A stretch of DNA of 64,000 nucleotides, taken from assembly GCA_046263195.1 (NCBI GenBank), contig JBHELG010000039.1, forward strand, positions 1 through 64,000, read 5' to 3'. Every line of letters begins with the position of its first letter. The stretch's first letter is position 1. This DNA is from JBHELG01 sp046263195 (GTDB taxonomy: Bacteria > Actinomycetota > Nitriliruptoria > Nitriliruptorales > JAHWKO01). Shown here piece after piece: positions 8,907-16,772 of the stretch. The notes beneath the pieces are model-generated. The model saw only the letters and a program-made list of their open reading frames with translations. It ran no database searches and was not told where the DNA came from. A program made the translations under genes and the position numbers.

Positions 8907-9850
8907 CCAGGCCCTCCCGGCGCGCTGTCCGCGAGAAGCATGCTGAGCAGCGCCTTCTGGGTGTGCAGCCGATTCTCCGCCTGCGCGAGCACGCGGGAGG
9001 CGGGACCGTCGATGACCTCCCCGGTCACCTCCTGGCCCCGGTGGGCTGGAAGACAGTGCAGGAAGATCGCGTCCGGGGCGGCATGCGCCATGAGCCGTGC
9101 GTCCACCTGGTAGGGGGCGAAGCGCCGGCGTCGCTGCTCCTGCTCGGCTTCCTGCCCCATCGAGGCCCAGACGTCGGTGTACACGACGTGGGCGCCCTCG
9201 ACGGCCGTCATGGGATCTAGGGTGACGAGCACGTCACCGCCAAGGTGGCGGCAGAGGGCGAGGATCTGGGGGTCAGGCCCGTAGCCGTCCGGGTGTGCCA
9301 GGCGCATCTTCATTCCGGCCAGCGCCGCGGCGAGCAGCAGGGAGTGGGCGACGTTGTTGCCGTCTCCCAGGTACGCGAGGGTGGTGCCAGCGAGCCCACC
9401 GCGCTGCTCGCGGATGGTCTGCAGGTCGGCAAGGGCCTGGCAGGGATGCTCGTGGTCGCTGAGAGCGTTGACGACCGGGACGCTCGCGGCTACCGACAGC
9501 TCCGTCAGGCGGTCCTGTGCGAACGTGCGCACGACGAGCGCGTGGACGTAACGGGAGAGAACCTTCGCGGTGTCGGCGATCGTCTCGCCACGACCGAGTT
9601 GGAGCTCCTGGGCAGACAGCGGCAGAGGGTTGCCGCCGAGCTCCGACACCGCGACCTGAAACGACACCCGGGTTCGGGTCGACGGTTTCTCGAACACGAG
9701 GGCGATGGTGCGCCCCCCGAGCAGTTGCGTGCCTGCCTTGCCCCCGGCGCCCCGTTCGCGCTTGAGGACGTCGGCAAGGTCGAGCAGTCGCACGAGCTCG
9801 GCGGCGTCGAGGTCGGCGACGCTGAGGAAATGCCGCAAGTCGGGTTGCAC
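8903..9850 (-). CDS. argF: Ornithine carbamoyltransferase
   Basis: Makes citrulline from ornithine and carbamoyl phosphate. The carbamoyl-phosphate site EKPSTRTRVSFQ is exact; HPCQALADLQTI, the domain closing HCLPAHRGQEVT with the ornithine-site Cys, and ALADL are all present. 315 residues, normal length. The GTG start at 9850 follows GGCGGAAGC. The carbamoyl phosphate would come from the CarAB encoded at 50-55 kb. Confidence 0.97.
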   Translation of the reverse strand: MQPDLRHFLSVADLDAAELVRLLDLADVLKRERGAGGKAGTQLLGGRTIALVFEKPSTRTRVSFQVAVSELGGNPLPLSAQELQLGRGETIADTAKVLSRYVHALVVRTFAQDRLTELSVAASVPVVNALSDHEHPCQALADLQTIREQRGGLAGTTLAYLGDGNNVAHSLLLAAALAGMKMRLAHPDGYGPDPQILALCRHLGGDVLVTLDPMTAVEGAHVVYTDVWASMGQEAEQEQRRRRFAPYQVDARLMAHAAPDAIFLHCLPAHRGQEVTGEVIDGPASRVLAQAENRLHTQKALLSMLLADSAPGGPG

Positions 9851-9875
9851 GCTTCCGCCGATCAGTCCGCCTCCG

Positions 9876-11120
9876 CTACGCCACCGGCGTTCCTGTGGGA
9901 CGGGCCGCTCGAACCGCCTCTAGGGAGGCGGAAAGCGCGGTTACCGCCAACCCGATCTCCTCGTCCGTGACCGTCAGCGGTGGAGCCAACCGGACGGCGT
10001 CAGGCCCGACCGCATTGACGATGAGAAACCGTTGGCGGCAGGCGGCTTCGACCTCCACAGCCACCCCGGCATCGAGTTCCAGGGCGAGCAGCAATCCCCT
10101 TCCCCGCACCCCGCTCGCGTACGGCACCTGTCCGACCAGGTCGAGGAGTCGCGAGGTCAGCGTCTCCCCCGCCGCGTCCGCGGCGGCAACCAGTCCTTCA
10201 CCCTCCATGACGTCGAGCACAGCGAACGCTGCCGCACAGGACAAGGGGTTGCCGCCGAAGGTGGACGCGTGATCCCCGGGTTGGAAGACGTCCGCGGCGC
10301 CACCGCGGGCGACGCAGGCCCCGATGGGCAGGCCATTCCCGAGCGCCTTCGCGATGGTCACCACATCGGGGGTTACCGGGGTGTGCTGCCAGGCGAACCA
10401 CTTGCCAGTTCGGCCCATGCCCGTCTGCACCTCGTCGATGATGAGCAGCGCTCCGTGGCGGTCGCAGGACTCCCTGGCCGCGACGAGCACGGCGTCGGAT
10501 ACCGGACGCACGCCTCCCTCACCCTGGACCACTTCGAGCAGGACGGCGCAGGTGTCTTCACCCACGGCCGCGCGCAACGCCTCCGGGCTGTCGAAGGCGA
10601 CGTGGTCGACGTAGCCCGCGAGAGGTTCGAACGGCTCATGCTTCGCCAGCTGACCGGTCGCCTCGAGCGTTGCGAGGGTGCGGCCATGAAAGGACCCCTC
10701 GAGGGTCACGACCCGGTACTTCCCGGGATGTCGCTCACGTCCGTGGCGACGAGCCAGCTTGATCGCGGCCTCGTTCGCCTCGGCCCCGCTGTTGCAGAGG
10801 AAGGCCTTGCCGTCGGGCCAGCCGAGGACGTCAGCGAGCCGCTCCGCCAGAGCGACCGCCGGCTCGGTGAGGAAGAGGTTCGAGGTGTGCATGAGCGTCG
10901 CGGCCTGTCTGGTGACGGCCGCAGAGACCGCAGGATGGGCATGACCGAGGCTCGTCACCCCCAGCCCGCAGAGAAAGTCGAGGTACGCCCGCCCCTCGGC
11001 GTCGAACAGAGCGGAACCCTGGCCGCGAACGAATGCGAGCGGCGGCAGCCGATAGGTCGGGAGGCCGTGCTTGGCCCAGCGGGCCTGCAAGTCGGCGAGG
11101 TGAGCGGCGGCGTCCGCCAC
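9876..11120 (-). CDS. argD: Acetylornithine aminotransferase
   Basis: PLP-dependent class III aminotransferase converting N-acetylglutamate semialdehyde to N-acetylornithine. Conserved pieces are DFLCGLGVTSLGHAHP, NSGAEANEAAIKLAR (cofactor phosphate binding), GSFHGRT, LLIIDEVQTGMGRTGK and IAKALGNGLPIGA with the Schiff-base Lys, then HASTFGGNPL. 414 residues. GTG start at 11120, 11 bases after the argB stop. Confidence 0.95.
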   Translation of the reverse strand: MADAAAHLADLQARWAKHGLPTYRLPPLAFVRGQGSALFDAEGRAYLDFLCGLGVTSLGHAHPAVSAAVTRQAATLMHTSNLFLTEPAVALAERLADVLGWPDGKAFLCNSGAEANEAAIKLARRHGRERHPGKYRVVTLEGSFHGRTLATLEATGQLAKHEPFEPLAGYVDHVAFDSPEALRAAVGEDTCAVLLEVVQGEGGVRPVSDAVLVAARESCDRHGALLIIDEVQTGMGRTGKWFAWQHTPVTPDVVTIAKALGNGLPIGACVARGGAADVFQPGDHASTFGGNPLSCAAAFAVLDVMEGEGLVAAADAAGETLTSRLLDLVGQVPYASGVRGRGLLLALELDAGVAVEVEAACRQRFLIVNAVGPDAVRLAPPLTVTDEEIGLAVTALSASLEAVRAARPTGTPVA

Positions 11121-11131
11121 ACGAGCTCCGA

Positions 11132-12106
11132 TCAGTCAGGGTGTCCGGGGCGCGGCCAGGCTCCGCGGTGGGGACCGGGCCCGCGCCAGTCGCCGGTGCC
11201 GTTCGTCGTGAGCCCGGCGGTGATCATGGTCCCGACCCCCTCGTCGGTGAAGATCTCCAAGAGGATCGCATGGAGCACGCGGCCGTCGATGATGTGCGCG
11301 CGAGGGACGCCGTCCTTCAGCGCCGCCACGATAGAAGTAACCTTCGGACGCATCCCCGCTCCGACCTCGCCTGAGGCGAGCATCGCCTCGAGCTCGTCGA
11401 GTCTCACCTCGCTCAGCAGGGAAGAGTCGTCACGCACGTCCCGGTACAAGCCGGCGACGTCCGTCAGGTAGACGAGCTTTGCCGCGCCGAGCGCGGCGGC
11501 GATGGCCCCGGCCGCAAGGTCAGCGTTTACGTTGCGGTCGACTCCGTCGCGGTCGCGACCCACGGTTGCTACCACCGGCAGGAAGCCGTCGGCGAGCAAC
11601 CGGCGCACCAACGTCGGGTCGACGTCCTCGACCTCGCCCACCCGGCCGAGGTCCTCCCCCCCAGGCCCTCGGGCTGGCCTCAACGTCAGGAGCTTGCCGT
11701 CGGTCCCCGCCAGCCCGACCACCGGTGCGCCCGCAGCCTGGACGAGGCCGACGAGTTCCGGGTTGATCCGTCCCAGTAGGACCATTCGGACGACATCCAT
11801 GGTCGCTTCGTCGGTGACCCGCATCCCACCGACGAAGGTCGTGGGCAGTCCGAGCCGGCCGGAGACCTCGCTTATCTGCGGGCCGCCCCCATGGACCACG
11901 ACCGGGCGCAGCCCGACGAAGTGGAGAAGCGCCACGTCTGCGGCAAAGGAGCGCTTCAGGTCTTCGTCACTCATGGCGCTCCCGCCATACTTGATCACGA
12001 CCGTCTCGCCGTGGAAGCGGGTGATCCATGGCAGCGCCTCGCGCAGCACCGCAGCCTTCGCTTGGGCGGTGCTCGCGAGGATGTTGGGGGGGGTGACCGC
12101 TGCCAT
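11132..12106 (-). CDS. argB: Acetylglutamate kinase
   Basis: Phosphorylates N-acetylglutamate, usually the arginine-inhibited step. Shows VVIKYGGSAMSD, VVVHGGGPQISE, AGTDGKL, the NVNADLAAGAIAAALGAAKLVYLTDVAG segment in pieces typical of the amino-acid kinase fold, and GVGTMI near the end. ATG 12106 is chosen because AAAGGAGG lies eight bases upstream. The frame stays open another 600 bases upstream, antisense-like and not part of the gene. About 28 residues rich in Gly, Pro and Trp extend past the normal GTMI terminus. Confidence 0.95.
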   Translation of the reverse strand: MAAVTPPNILASTAQAKAAVLREALPWITRFHGETVVIKYGGSAMSDEDLKRSFAADVALLHFVGLRPVVVHGGGPQISEVSGRLGLPTTFVGGMRVTDEATMDVVRMVLLGRINPELVGLVQAAGAPVVGLAGTDGKLLTLRPARGPGGEDLGRVGEVEDVDPTLVRRLLADGFLPVVATVGRDRDGVDRNVNADLAAGAIAAALGAAKLVYLTDVAGLYRDVRDDSSLLSEVRLDELEAMLASGEVGAGMRPKVTSIVAALKDGVPRAHIIDGRVLHAILLEIFTDEGVGTMITAGLTTNGTGDWRGPGPHRGAWPRPGHPD

Positions 12107-12159
12107 CGACCGTCCTCCTTTGGCTGCTTCCATTCGCCGTCGCACCGCGTTCGCGGGCG

Positions 12160-13413
12160 TCACGTCGTGTAATAGGCGTTCTCGGCGACGTAGTTGGGGG
12201 TGAGGTCGGCGGTGAGGAAGCTCGCCTCGGCCGGCCCGAGACCAAGGTCGACCGTGACCTCGACGGCTGGTCCGGCCAGGAGCGCCGCCACCTGCCCCCG
12301 GTCGAAGGCGGTGGCGACACCGAAGCGGCAGACCGTGATCGCCTTGCTCGCACCCTGCCCGTCGGGGCCGGGCGTCCCGCCGATCCCAAACGTCACCGTC
12401 ACCCGCTCGGGGTCGAATTCGACACCTGACGAGCCCATGGCGGCGAGGACTCGCCCCCAGTTGGGGTCGGCGCCGTGGAGGGCAGCACGCACGAGCGTCG
12501 AGGACACGATGGCCCTGGCGAGAGCCAGGGCGTCGCCCTCGCGGGTTGCTCCGGTCACTCGGATCTCGGCGACCTTGGATGTGCCTTCCCCGTCCTCGAC
12601 CACGGCACGGGCGAGGTGTGCGCACACGGCCTCGAGTGCCTCGCGGAAGGTCGCAAGGGTCGGGGGATGAGGTTCGCGTCCGTTGGCCAGCACGATGACG
12701 GTGTCGTTGGTCGACGGACACATGTCGACGCTGATGCGATTGAAGGTGCGCGCCACGACTTGGCGGACCATCGGGCGCAGCACCGCCGGGGTGATCGGCG
12801 CGTCGGTGGCGATGACCGCGAGCATGGTCGCCATGGTCGGGGCGATCATGCCCGACCCCTTGGCCATGCCTCCGATGACGCAGGCACCGGCCGTGTCCTC
12901 GACCCGGACCGCCACCTCCTTGGTCCTCGTATCCGTCGTGAGGATCGCGCGGGCAGCGCGTGGCCCCCCGTCGGATGACAGATCGGCGATGACCGCGGGG
13001 ATGCCAGCCAGGAGCTTGCTCAGCGGCAACGGCACACCGATGATGCCGGTCGAGCAGACGAGCACATCGGCGGGGTCGACGTCGAGAGCGCTCGCCACCG
13101 CTTCAGTCGTCGTCTCCGCGTCGCGGAGCCCGTTCGGGCCGGTGCACGCGTTCGCGTTGCCGCTGTTCACCACCACGGCACGAGCCGAACCGTTCGCGAC
13201 ATGGTGGGCGGTGACGAGACACGGGGCGGCCTTCACGCGGTTCGTCGTTATCGTCGCCGCAGCGGCTGCAGCGCAGTCGGAGACGACCAGGGCCAGGTCC
13301 TCCCGGCCGGAGGCCTTCATGCCGGTAGCCACTCCCCCCGCCCGGAAGCCACGTGCAGCGGCGACGCCCCCCGTGACAGGGGTGAGGCCGGGATGGTTGC
13401 CCGGGTCGAACAT
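12160..13413 (-). CDS. argJ: Bifunctional ornithine acetyltransferase / N-acetylglutamate synthase
   Basis: Recycles the acetyl group from N-acetylornithine to glutamate. The self-cleavage region GGMAKGSGMIAPTMATML is intact, with the nucleophilic Thr of MA-TML. Other family segments are VNSGNANACTG, CSTGIIGVPLP, MCPSTNDTV, DPNWGRVLAAMGSSGV and the terminal TPNYVAENAYYTT. ATG 13413 is preferred because AAGGAG lies five bases upstream; an ATG at 13449, overlapping the argC stop, would add 12 residues. Confidence 0.95.
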   Translation of the reverse strand: MFDPGNHPGLTPVTGGVAAARGFRAGGVATGMKASGREDLALVVSDCAAAAAATITTNRVKAAPCLVTAHHVANGSARAVVVNSGNANACTGPNGLRDAETTTEAVASALDVDPADVLVCSTGIIGVPLPLSKLLAGIPAVIADLSSDGGPRAARAILTTDTRTKEVAVRVEDTAGACVIGGMAKGSGMIAPTMATMLAVIATDAPITPAVLRPMVRQVVARTFNRISVDMCPSTNDTVIVLANGREPHPPTLATFREALEAVCAHLARAVVEDGEGTSKVAEIRVTGATREGDALALARAIVSSTLVRAALHGADPNWGRVLAAMGSSGVEFDPERVTVTFGIGGTPGPDGQGASKAITVCRFGVATAFDRGQVAALLAGPAVEVTVDLGLGPAEASFLTADLTPNYVAENAYYTT

Positions 13414-13445
13414 GACTGCTCCTTCACCGCGTGGAGCGGTGATGC

Positions 13446-14591
13446 TCATGGGTAGACGCCGACCGCGGTCAGCCCGAGTGCCTCCTCGAGGCCCAGGAGG
13501 AGGTTCGCGTTCTGCAGCGCCTGACCTGCGGCCCCCTTGCCCAGGTTGTCGATCGCGCTCGTGACCACGACCCGGTGGGTCCGTTCGTCGACGACGGCGG
13601 AGATTTGGCAGCCGTTGCAGCCTGTCAGGGCCTTGGTGTGCGGGAAACGACCCGGCGGCAGCACGCGAACGAATGGTTCGCCGGCATAGCGGTCAGCCAA
13701 GGCCGCCGTCACCTCAGCGGGCGTGATGTTCTCACGCAGCTGCGCGTAGCACGTGGCCAGGAGCCCTCGTGCCATGGGGACGAGATGTGGCGTGAACGAG
13801 ACCGGTCCGAGCTCCCAGCCCCCGAACTCGTCGAGCCAACGCTCGATCTCGATGGTGTGGCGGTGGGTGGGTGCGCCGTAGGCGGCGACGTCATCATGGA
13901 CATGCGGGTGGTGCAGGGACTCCTGGAGGCGTCGCCCGGCTCCGGAGGTCCCGGACTTCGCGTCGACGACGATCGTGCCGGGCAGTACCAGCTCGGCAAG
14001 GGGCAGCAGTGCGAGCAGTGCCGCGGTCGGGTAGCAGCCGGGGTTGGCGACGATGGTGGCGCCCCGGATGGCAGGCCGGTTCCACTCGCTCAACCCGTAG
14101 ACGGCCGGGGCGCCTTGGGCGGGCGCGGTCTTGGGTTGCCCGGGGAAGGACTGCAGGCCCGGAGGGCGGGGACTGACGAGACCGCGGGGGGGACGAGTAC
14201 GCGACCCGCTCGTGCCACCTGTGCGAGGGGCGAGGTCGGGATGGAGGTGGGACTCGCCGTACCAGACGGCGAAGTCAGCAGGATCGAGACGGAAGGCGGC
14301 GGACAGGTCCACGACCGGGGTTCCCGTCTCGTGCAGGGCCCCTGCCAGCTCCATCGCGGCTGCATGTGGTGTCGCCAGGAAGATGAGATCACAATCCGCG
14401 AGCGCCTCAACCTCGGGTGTGACGAACACCGCGTCGTCGTCGAGGTTCGGGAAGAGTTGGGCCACCGACTCGCCCACCTGACGGTGTGCGGCCACGACGG
14501 CGACTTCGAGGGCGGGATGTCCGCCGAGCAGGCGCAGCAGCTCCGCGCCCCCGTAGCCCGAGGCGCCAACTACCCCGACGGTGTGGGCCAT
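13446..14591 (-). CDS. argC: N-acetyl-gamma-glutamyl-phosphate reductase with in-frame repeat insert
   Basis: NADPH-dependent third step of arginine synthesis. GASGYGGAELLRLL is the nucleotide site; NPGCYPTAALLALLPL holds the catalytic Cys; KSGTSGAGR and HRHTIEIE follow. Between LAPRTGG and APAVYGLSEW there are about 37 residues rich in Arg, Pro and Gly absent from relatives, which normally run from a short loop straight into AVYGL. That insert is encoded by a palindromic element (14120-14195). ATG 14591 has GGAAGGATTGTC before it. First gene of the arg operon. Confidence 0.95.
   Translation of the reverse strand: MAHTVGVVGASGYGGAELLRLLGGHPALEVAVVAAHRQVGESVAQLFPNLDDDAVFVTPEVEALADCDLIFLATPHAAAMELAGALHETGTPVVDLSAAFRLDPADFAVWYGESHLHPDLAPRTGGTSGSRTRPPRGLVSPRPPGLQSFPGQPKTAPAQGAPAVYGLSEWNRPAIRGATIVANPGCYPTAALLALLPLAELVLPGTIVVDAKSGTSGAGRRLQESLHHPHVHDDVAAYGAPTHRHTIEIERWLDEFGGWELGPVSFTPHLVPMARGLLATCYAQLRENITPAEVTAALADRYAGEPFVRVLPPGRFPHTKALTGCNGCQISAVVDERTHRVVVTSAIDNLGKGAAGQALQNANLLLGLEEALGLTAVGVYP
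14120..14195 (+). repeat. Palindromic element inside argC
   Basis: Left arm GCGGTCTTGG at 14125-14134, right arm CGAGACCGC at 14177-14185, centre CAGGCCCGGAGGGCGGGGA. Aligned on the plus strand it matches the minus-strand copies in ribBA and priA almost base for base over about 70 bp, so relative to its host gene it is inverted compared with those copies, yet the reading frame stays open. Confidence 0.85.
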
Positions 14592-14628
14592 GACAATCCT
14601 TCCCAAGATCCATTCGACGGTTGGATAA

Positions 14629-14646
14629 ACATACAGCATCATGCAT
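14629..14646. promoter_or_regulatory. Candidate ArgR box upstream of argC
   Basis: ACATACAGCATCATGCAT contains imperfect inverted halves (ATGCAT and GTATGT on the minus strand) in a locally AT-rich patch, 38-55 bases upstream of the argC start. ARG boxes are imperfect 18-bp palindromes and in actinobacteria often contain TGCAT halves. Position and symmetry fit, but the match is not strong. Confidence 0.35.
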
Positions 14647-14763
14647 CGTTCGGCGAGGGCGCAGAGGACGGATCGTCCAGGCGAGAGGCGCCGCGGACAG
14701 GACGTGCTCCTTGTGCACGGGGCCGCGCCGGAGCACGCCCCTCAGCCGGGTGATACTGAGTCC

Positions 14764-16629
14764 ATGAGCATCTACGGCGCATGGCGGGCGTTGGGTTCGC
14801 CCCCAACCGACCAGGACGCACGCCTGTCACGCGAGCTGGCCGGGAGGGTATGGCAGTTCGCCCGCCCCTACCGGCTGCACATCGCCGGCCTGCTGGCCGC
14901 GATCGTCGTGGCCTCCCTGCTCTCCGCGGTCACGCCCCTGTTGTACCGGGCCGTCATCGACGACGCGATCATCGGACGACAGCTCCGACTGCTGCACCTG
15001 CTGGCCGCCGCCATCCTCACCGTGGCTGCTGGCGGTGCCCTGGCGCAGGTGGCTGCCCGCCTGTTCTCGTCACGCATCGGAGAACGGGTCGTGTTCGACC
15101 TGCGGGTGGCGCTCTTCGATCACGTCCAGCAGCAGCCCGTCGCCTTCTTCGCCCGCACGCAGACCGGTGCCCTCACCAGCCGCCTCACGACCGACCTCGT
15201 GGGGGGCCACAGGGTTTTCACGGAGACCTTGAGCGCGGTGGCCCAGACGGTCCTGGGCGTCGTCGTGACGCTGGCGGCGATGCTGCTGCTCGACTGGCGC
15301 CTGACCTTGCTGGCGCTCGCCATCGCACCGCTGTTCGTAGCGGTCGCGCGCCGCATGCGAGGGCGGCTGCATCGGCTGATGGGCGCGCAGCTGGCGGCCA
15401 GCGCGGACCTAACGAGCCAGATGACCGAGCGCTTCCAGGTGGGCGGGGCACTGCTGGTGAAGCTGTTCGGGCGCCCCGACCTCGAGCTGCAGCGGTTCGA
15501 ACGCAGCGCCGGACGGCTCCGCGACATCGGTGTGGAGACCGCGGTACTGAGCCGCGTCTTCCACGTCGCCTTCGCGCTCGTGTCGGGCGTGGGAATTGGA
15601 CTCGTCTACTGGGTCGGTGGTCTGCTGGTGATCTCGGGCAGCGTCTCGCTCGGCACGATCGTGGCCTTCACCGCCTACCTCACCCAGCTGTACACGCCGC
15701 TGACGATGCTCGCAAATGCGCGGGTTGACCTGGCTGCCGCACTCGTTTCGTTCCAGAGGGTGTTCGAGGTCCTCGACTTTCCACCGACCATCGTCGAGGC
15801 CGACGGCGCCATCGAACTCCGTCGGCCCAAAGGCAGCGTCGAGTTCGAGCATGTCTGGTTCCGCCACCCCTCCCCCTCGGAGACGACCATCGTCTCCCTC
15901 GAGGGCGAGGCCGTCGACAGCGGCTATGACGAGGATGCCTGGGTGCTGTGCGACGTCTCGTTCCGGGTCGAGCCGGGACGGACGGTGGCCCTGGTTGGCC
16001 CGTCAGGGGCCGGCAAGACCACCATCACCATGCTCGTCCCACGCATGTACGACGTCACCCGTGGGGCGGTTCGTGTGGACGGCCATGACGTCCGGGATCT
16101 CACGCTGTCCAGCCTCTCCCGTGCCGTTGGCGTCGTCTCGCAGGACACCCACCTGTTCCACGACAGCGTGCGGCACAACCTGCTGTACGCCAAACCGGAC
16201 GCCACCGAGAGCGAGCTCATCGAGGCAGCTCGAGCAGCGCGCATCCACGAGCTCATCGCCTCCCTGCCCGACGGCTACGACACGCTGGTCGGGGAACGTG
16301 GCTACCGCTTCTCCGGCGGCGAGAAACAGCGGCTGGCCATCGCCCGGTTGCTGCTGCGGGATCCGGCGATCGTGCTACTCGACGAGGCCACGGCGCACCT
16401 CGACTCGGAATCGGAGGTACTGATCCGACGTGCCCTCGGGGAGGCATTGGCGGGCCGCTCGAGCCTCGTCATCGCCCACCGCCTGTCCACGATCGTCGAC
16501 GCCGATCTGATCCTCGTGCTCGACCGCGGCCGCATCGTCGAGCGCGGGACCCACGAGGAACTTCTCGCTGCGGGCGGTTTGTATCGCCAGCTCCATCGCA
16601 TGCAGTTCGACCGCTCGGCGGTGGGTTGA
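14764..16629 (+). CDS. ABC exporter, fused membrane and ATPase domains
   Basis: A 621-residue half-transporter of the multidrug/lipid exporter (ABCB-like) type. Six hydrophobic segments lie in the first 320 residues (for example LHIAGLLAAIVVASLLSAV and FHVAFALVSGVGIGLVYWV). The ATPase has Walker A GPSGAGKTT, Q-loop VVSQDTHLF, signature FSGGEKQR, Walker B IVLLDEATAHLD and the H-loop VIAHRLST. About 20 extra residues (ETTIVSLEGEAVDSGY) sit between the first ATPase strands. ATG 14764 lacks a strong SD. It diverges from the arg operon and stands alone. Substrate unknown. Confidence 0.9.
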   Translation: MSIYGAWRALGSPPTDQDARLSRELAGRVWQFARPYRLHIAGLLAAIVVASLLSAVTPLLYRAVIDDAIIGRQLRLLHLLAAAILTVAAGGALAQVAARLFSSRIGERVVFDLRVALFDHVQQQPVAFFARTQTGALTSRLTTDLVGGHRVFTETLSAVAQTVLGVVVTLAAMLLLDWRLTLLALAIAPLFVAVARRMRGRLHRLMGAQLAASADLTSQMTERFQVGGALLVKLFGRPDLELQRFERSAGRLRDIGVETAVLSRVFHVAFALVSGVGIGLVYWVGGLLVISGSVSLGTIVAFTAYLTQLYTPLTMLANARVDLAAALVSFQRVFEVLDFPPTIVEADGAIELRRPKGSVEFEHVWFRHPSPSETTIVSLEGEAVDSGYDEDAWVLCDVSFRVEPGRTVALVGPSGAGKTTITMLVPRMYDVTRGAVRVDGHDVRDLTLSSLSRAVGVVSQDTHLFHDSVRHNLLYAKPDATESELIEAARAARIHELIASLPDGYDTLVGERGYRFSGGEKQRLAIARLLLRDPAIVLLDEATAHLDSESEVLIRRALGEALAGRSSLVIAHRLSTIVDADLILVLDRGRIVERGTHEELLAAGGLYRQLHRMQFDRSAVG

Positions 16630-16690
16630 GCCCGGGAAAGGGGCGATGGGCGAGAACCGCTCGCGTTTGGGGCTTTCGGGCCTGACCTGG

Positions 16691-16718
16691 CCAGGGCCCC
16701 CGAGAATCGGGGCCCTGG
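16691..16718. terminator. Bidirectional terminator hairpin
   Basis: A 10-bp perfect stem CCAGGGCCCC / GGGGCCCTGG with an 8-base loop lies between the converging ABC exporter (stop 16629) and HYR protein (stop 16773) genes. Confidence 0.6.
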
Positions 16719-16772
16719 CGGGTTGGGCCATACCTTGGACGAGCTGAGCGTCGGGGGAGCTTTCTCGTCCAC

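Noticed and set aside
10032..11471. Long plus-strand frame opposite argD and argB
   Set aside because: Antisense to conserved enzymes and without family likeness.
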